64,000 bases of DNA from Scytonema sp035967975 (lineage in GTDB: Bacteria; Cyanobacteriota; Cyanobacteriia; Cyanobacteriales; Nostocaceae): contig JAWQFQ010000022.1 in assembly GCA_035967975.1 (NCBI GenBank), forward strand, positions 4,991-68,990, in the 5' to 3' direction. Positions 60,815 to 64,000 of this stretch are shown here, one piece after another; within the stretch, counting starts at the first letter, position 1, and each line of letters opens with the position of its first letter. The position numbers were made by a program, and so were the translations under genes. The notes beneath the pieces were generated by a model. It had not been told where the DNA came from and did no database searches. It saw nothing but the letters and a program-made list of their open reading frames with translations.

Positions 60815-62062
60815 ATGGTTTATGACGTTCCAGGTCGTGCTGACCAACTGAGTGCTGACTTAGTTCAGAAATGGAATGAAGCAATTCAAGCTGCTTATGC
60901 TGATATACAGCCTGATTTTGGCAGTCGCTTTTTTACCCTTGACCCCAGCACCTTGACTAACCCTGTTCCTGCACCAATTAAGTGGTTTGGCGATCCAGCA
61001 GAACCTAACTTTTGTCTTGGTGCAGAAGTGGCGCAGCAATTATCTGATTGGGGTGTTCGAGGAAGACACGTCTTGCATAACGAGTACTGCGAATATCGAA
61101 TTGTTGAGAAAGCTGATGCTACAGGTCGGATGCGACCAAAACGAGTCCAAATCACAACTAAATTGCGCGAGTATTGGGTATCTGTTGCCAAGCATGACCC
61201 TGTAACTGTGCGTGCAATGGCACAAAGTGTACTGGGCTTTGAGCCAACTTGGGAAGACCTTTACGGCGTCAGCGACCCACTTGCGTTAACTCAAGAGCAA
61301 CGCTCAATCGCTTTCTCGACACTGGTTGCAGGTCATGGTAATGATGGCGCTCTGATTGCTGCAGGCGTTCCGAACCAACCAACTGGGAAGTTAAACACTG
61401 ACAACGCTTTATTTATGACCCATCCGATTAACGGGCTTGACGACCTGCTTTACATCGTGATGTTTGGTGCTAAGCCCTATGCCAGTGGCACTGCTAGCAA
61501 TCTAAAACAAGCAACACGGGAAGAACTTTTCCGTGAATTTGAAGTGGAGCATTTAGCGTGTCGTCATGCAGACCCAAATGCAGCAATGGGTGCCTTAGGA
61601 GCTGCGTTTAACGGACATACAGTTGCGTTTGCTAACCCGTTAGGAATGTATATTCGTTCCTTCACAAAAAATGTATTTTTGTTTAAAGGGGAACCCATTC
61701 CAGATTCATGGGTGCGTTTGAGCAGAGGTGCAACAGAAGAAATGCATCAACGCTTGGAATTTGGTCCTGGTGATGATGAGTCAGCGTTTTTAGATGATAT
61801 TACGGTGGCTATTGGTGGCAATGAAGAACCGCTAACAGGTGGATTTCAAGTGGTACAACAGATGGAAGTAGGACCTCTGGTTGTTATTGGTCAGCCGACT
61901 CCGATCGCAGAAGATGAGTATGTCATTCTCAGTGCAAGCGACGCTCCTATCCAATGCCAAGAAGCTGCAGTTTGTCAGACTATACAGTTTCTCAAGCAAG
62001 AGTTTGACAACACGCAACAAATGGTACGAGTAGCACCGCGAACAATGGGATTTAGGAGTTAA
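60815..62062 (+). CDS. Uncharacterised protein cotranscribed with DyP peroxidase
   Basis: A 415-residue soluble protein without signal peptide or membrane segment. It begins VYDVPGRADQLSADLVQKWNEAI; recognisable features are FGSRFFTLDPSTLTNPVPAP and a run of His/Asp-rich segments (LACRHADPNAAMG). I do not recognise the family. It has AAGGAG nine bases before ATG and ends five bases before the DyP-peroxidase start, so the two are translated together. A partner or cargo role for the peroxidase is possible. C-terminal residues include QEAAVCQTIQFLKQEFDN. Confidence 0.7.
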   Translation: MVYDVPGRADQLSADLVQKWNEAIQAAYADIQPDFGSRFFTLDPSTLTNPVPAPIKWFGDPAEPNFCLGAEVAQQLSDWGVRGRHVLHNEYCEYRIVEKADATGRMRPKRVQITTKLREYWVSVAKHDPVTVRAMAQSVLGFEPTWEDLYGVSDPLALTQEQRSIAFSTLVAGHGNDGALIAAGVPNQPTGKLNTDNALFMTHPINGLDDLLYIVMFGAKPYASGTASNLKQATREELFREFEVEHLACRHADPNAAMGALGAAFNGHTVAFANPLGMYIRSFTKNVFLFKGEPIPDSWVRLSRGATEEMHQRLEFGPGDDESAFLDDITVAIGGNEEPLTGGFQVVQQMEVGPLVVIGQPTPIAEDEYVILSASDAPIQCQEAAVCQTIQFLKQEFDNTQQMVRVAPRTMGFRS

Positions 62063-62067
62063 AGAGT

Positions 62068-63297
62068 GTGGCTGACAAACTGCAAGAAGGAATTTATCAT
62101 GCTCCAGGGGTGAGGACGGGTAAATTTTTTAACATTTTATTTTTACGTGCTTTACCGGGTTTGGATGCTCACCAGGTGGGAGAAGCATTTGGTAAGCTTT
62201 GGCAGATGTATCAGGGTTTAAAAAATGGTGAGTTAACGGATTTGCCAGGACAGCCCCTTCCTGCAGGCGATTTAACGGTTCTTGTTGGCTATGGTGCAAA
62301 TGTCTTTAAACTCCCAGGTATTCAACGCCAAGTACCCAGTCATATTAGGGAATTTGGCGCTTTTCGCTCACCCTTGCCAACCGGGGGAGGTCCACTACTG
62401 ATTGGTTCGGGTTTGCGGTATGCGGATGATGTGAAAGCGAATCCTGCTACTGAGGAAATTGCAGTGCAGTTTATTGCAGAAACGCAATTGGCGGTAAATC
62501 GTGCAGTTGTGGAGACGTGGAAAGCATTGCAAAACATGAGCGATCTTGCTACAGGTACTGCACCACTACTTTTGACTGGCTTTTACAGTGGGTTTCAACG
62601 TGATGATGGGCGTAGCTGGATTGATTTTCATGACGGCATCTCTAACATGAAAAGCTCCGAACGCCAGAGCGCGATCGCAATTAAACCTCGCCCGCCTCTG
62701 GAGCAATGGATTGAAGGAGGTACTTATTTAGTTTTCCTGAGAATTGCAATTGAGTTGACAGTTTGGCAAAAGCTCAATCGTCAACAGCAAGAGCTATTGG
62801 TAGGTAGAGACAAATTAACTGGTTGTCCTTTGATATCCCTTAATAGTGAAGGTAATCCAGTCATCAAAACAGGGTGTCCGGTCACAGGAAGAACAGACGT
62901 TTTAAGCCCTGGCAACGAAGCTTTCCTTGAACCGGAGACTGTGAATGAAACAATCCTACAGCAAAGCCATGTCCAAAGAGCAAACCATCACCTTACACCA
63001 CTAAGCGATCGCAATTCACTCCGCATTTTCCGCCAAGGCTACGAGTTCCTCGAACCCCTCGATAGCGCTCCTGGCTTTCGTGCAGGGTTGAACTTTGTGA
63101 GTTTTCAAGATACCCCCGAACGGGTGCTGAGAATGCTCACACAAGAAACTTGGCTTGGGAGTACAAATTTTGGTGGTGACCCTCAGAACCAACTTCCAGG
63201 TATGGATAGTTTCTTGAGCATACGTGCAGCTGCAATTTTCTTAGTACCACCAGTTGTTGAGGGCGAACTATTTCCTGGCGCAGGCATTTTTATGTAA
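62068..63297 (+). CDS. DyP-type peroxidase
   Basis: A 409-residue heme peroxidase of the dye-decolourising type. The distal motif is FHDGISN (187-193, with Asp at 189; most family members read GxxDGxxN). The proximal heme histidine is H301 in SHVQRANH, followed by RIFRQGYEF (arginine near 319) and GLNFVSFQDTPE (340-351). It has no TAT signal, so it is cytoplasmic or enclosed. The start is GTG 62068, five bases after the upstream gene. DyPs use hydrogen peroxide to oxidise bulky aromatics. No encapsulin gene is in view, so the uncharacterised partner upstream is the only clear associate. Confidence 0.88.
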   Translation: MADKLQEGIYHAPGVRTGKFFNILFLRALPGLDAHQVGEAFGKLWQMYQGLKNGELTDLPGQPLPAGDLTVLVGYGANVFKLPGIQRQVPSHIREFGAFRSPLPTGGGPLLIGSGLRYADDVKANPATEEIAVQFIAETQLAVNRAVVETWKALQNMSDLATGTAPLLLTGFYSGFQRDDGRSWIDFHDGISNMKSSERQSAIAIKPRPPLEQWIEGGTYLVFLRIAIELTVWQKLNRQQQELLVGRDKLTGCPLISLNSEGNPVIKTGCPVTGRTDVLSPGNEAFLEPETVNETILQQSHVQRANHHLTPLSDRNSLRIFRQGYEFLEPLDSAPGFRAGLNFVSFQDTPERVLRMLTQETWLGSTNFGGDPQNQLPGMDSFLSIRAAAIFLVPPVVEGELFPGAGIFM

Positions 63298-63444
63298 TAC
63301 ATAATGCTGCGTATTGCTCCCCTTCCAATCTGAAATAACTGTAATTGGGAGTTTTGATAATAGTCTTGAACTCTCCTAGATAGCGAAAAACCAAGATTGG
63401 TGAACTGTTCCCCAAACCCCCTAGCAATACTCACCTCACTAATT

Positions 63445-63500
63445 AAACCCGTTTCAACGGGTTTAAGCTTTAAGCCCGAACTTTAGTTCTGGGCTCAAAT
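63445..63500. repeat. Paired palindromes AAACCCG/CGGGTTT and AAGCCC/GGGCTC
   Basis: Two adjacent hairpins that also occur together in reverse order at about 50249-50303. Confidence 0.65.
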
Positions 63501-63532
63501 CAACAACTTTCAACACCCCACACCCCAACACC

Positions 63533-63721
63533 CTACCCCTTCAGAGCCTTTCTAAAGTTTTGACGGTAGGATTTACTGGAAACAAACAAAGCTGGCCATA
63601 AGAGGGCTAAACCTAGACGGTTGGGTAGACTCCGCTGGAAGTTAGTCCGGGTAAAACCATTCCAGAACTTCCAGACACCAGCTATATAAACTACGACTAA
63701 TCCAAAAATGATTAACTTCAT
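63533..63721 (-). CDS. Small membrane-anchored hypothetical protein
   Basis: A 62-residue protein starting at ATG 63721 (MKLIIFGLVVVYIAGVWKFW); GGAG lies nine bases upstream. One N-terminal membrane segment (about 3-20) is followed by a basic tail (GFTRTNFQRSLPNRLGLALLWPALFVSSKSYRQNFRKAL) with a second short hydrophobic stretch. I recall similar small proteins in many cyanobacteria with no known function. Confidence 0.6.
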   Translation of the reverse strand: MKLIIFGLVVVYIAGVWKFWNGFTRTNFQRSLPNRLGLALLWPALFVSSKSYRQNFRKALKG

Positions 63722-63957
63722 TGCGGACAACTCCAACAAGCAAATAACTAGATTTGAGTTATAACGTTCTCAAACTATCTTGAACTTATAACCAATACAG
63801 AGAAGCAATGAGAGATAGCAAAGTCGGTAGCAATAAGAACTACTGCTGAATACTTTGGTACTCAGACTTTTCTGTATCTTATGAATTATTCTTATTTCAG
63901 TTTAAATGAGCTAATCATAAACTGCGTAGACCCTAAACCAATACCCCCAGAAAATTA

Positions 63958-64000
63958 CCCTCCCTCACTCCCTCCCTCCCTCACTCCCTCCCTCCCTCAC
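63958..64000. repeat. Short tandem CCCTCCCTCACT repeat, reaching the right edge
   Basis: Repeats of CCCTCC and CCCTCACT alternate to the last base; the array continues beyond the window. Confidence 0.85.

Noticed and set aside
63533..63739. The longer start for the small membrane protein
   Set aside because: The added six residues lie upstream of the GGAG-supported ATG at 63721.
1..64000. tRNA, rRNA, riboswitch or origin of replication
   Set aside because: None could be recognised by eye; covariance-model searches would be needed to exclude small RNAs.

Overview
The window looks like a chromosomal segment of a filamentous, probably heterocyst-forming (Nostocales-type) cyanobacterium. The signs are many HIP1 octamers (GCGATCGC), short tandemly repeated heptamers, palindromic and MITE-like repeats, a DevBCA-type exporter, cyanobacterial heme oxygenase, two-partner-secretion exoproteins and a kinase/FGE fusion. 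No rRNA, tRNA or CRISPR array was seen. Everything below was read by eye from the sequence; family names are recalled knowledge, not search results.

Layout. 1-70: the first 23 codons of an acyl carrier protein (ACP) gene that runs off the left edge. 1.05-4.3 kb: a glutamine-synthetase-like ligase and a MATE exporter. 4.7-12.5 kb: two tandemly duplicated giant secreted hemagglutinin/S-layer-like exoproteins. 12.7-27.7 kb: an XRE regulator, then a run of 14 genes on the minus strand that looks like a natural-product cluster without NRPS or PKS. In transcription order these are O-methyltransferase, ADH-synthase-type aldolase, dimethylformamidase-like small and large subunits, AhpD-like protein, azoreductase, small hypothetical, adenylate-forming ligase, heme-oxygenase-like diiron oxidase, cupin, 3-dehydroquinate synthase II, NmrA-like reductase, GNAT and FAD halogenase. 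The aldolase plus DHQ-synthase-II pair is the known signature of 3-amino-4-hydroxybenzoate synthesis from aspartate semialdehyde (GriI/GriH type), so the cluster probably makes a halogenated and methylated aminohydroxybenzoate-derived compound. A MocR-type regulator at 29.2 kb is divergent from it.

31-41.3 kb: a second minus-strand block, in order hypothetical protein, fatty acyl-AMP ligase, two acyl-CoA dehydrogenase paralogues, ACP, then DevB, DevC and DevA. This suggests fatty-acid activation, desaturation on an ACP, and export of a lipid or lipid-tailed product. 41.9-50.1 kb: a toxin/antitoxin-like pair, heme oxygenase, GlmM, an SDR, an orphan PotC and a Ser/Thr kinase-FGE fusion, separated by repeat-rich gaps.

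50.4-60.3 kb: an accessory region with a Uma2 nuclease, remnants of HepT, a transposase and an SPFH protein, two tiny helical proteins, a complete VMAP-MoxR-vWA ternary conflict system, and an HsdR-N-like nuclease. The vWA member is a strange chimera: vWA, then six WD40 repeats and the start of a seventh, then a complete EamA permease, with the joint at a HIP1 site. 60.8-63.7 kb: an uncharacterised protein cotranscribed with a DyP peroxidase, and a small membrane protein.

The two most promising items for new biology are the 13.4-27.7 kb aminohydroxybenzoate cluster and the 52.8-58.9 kb conflict system with its vWA-WD40-EamA fusion.
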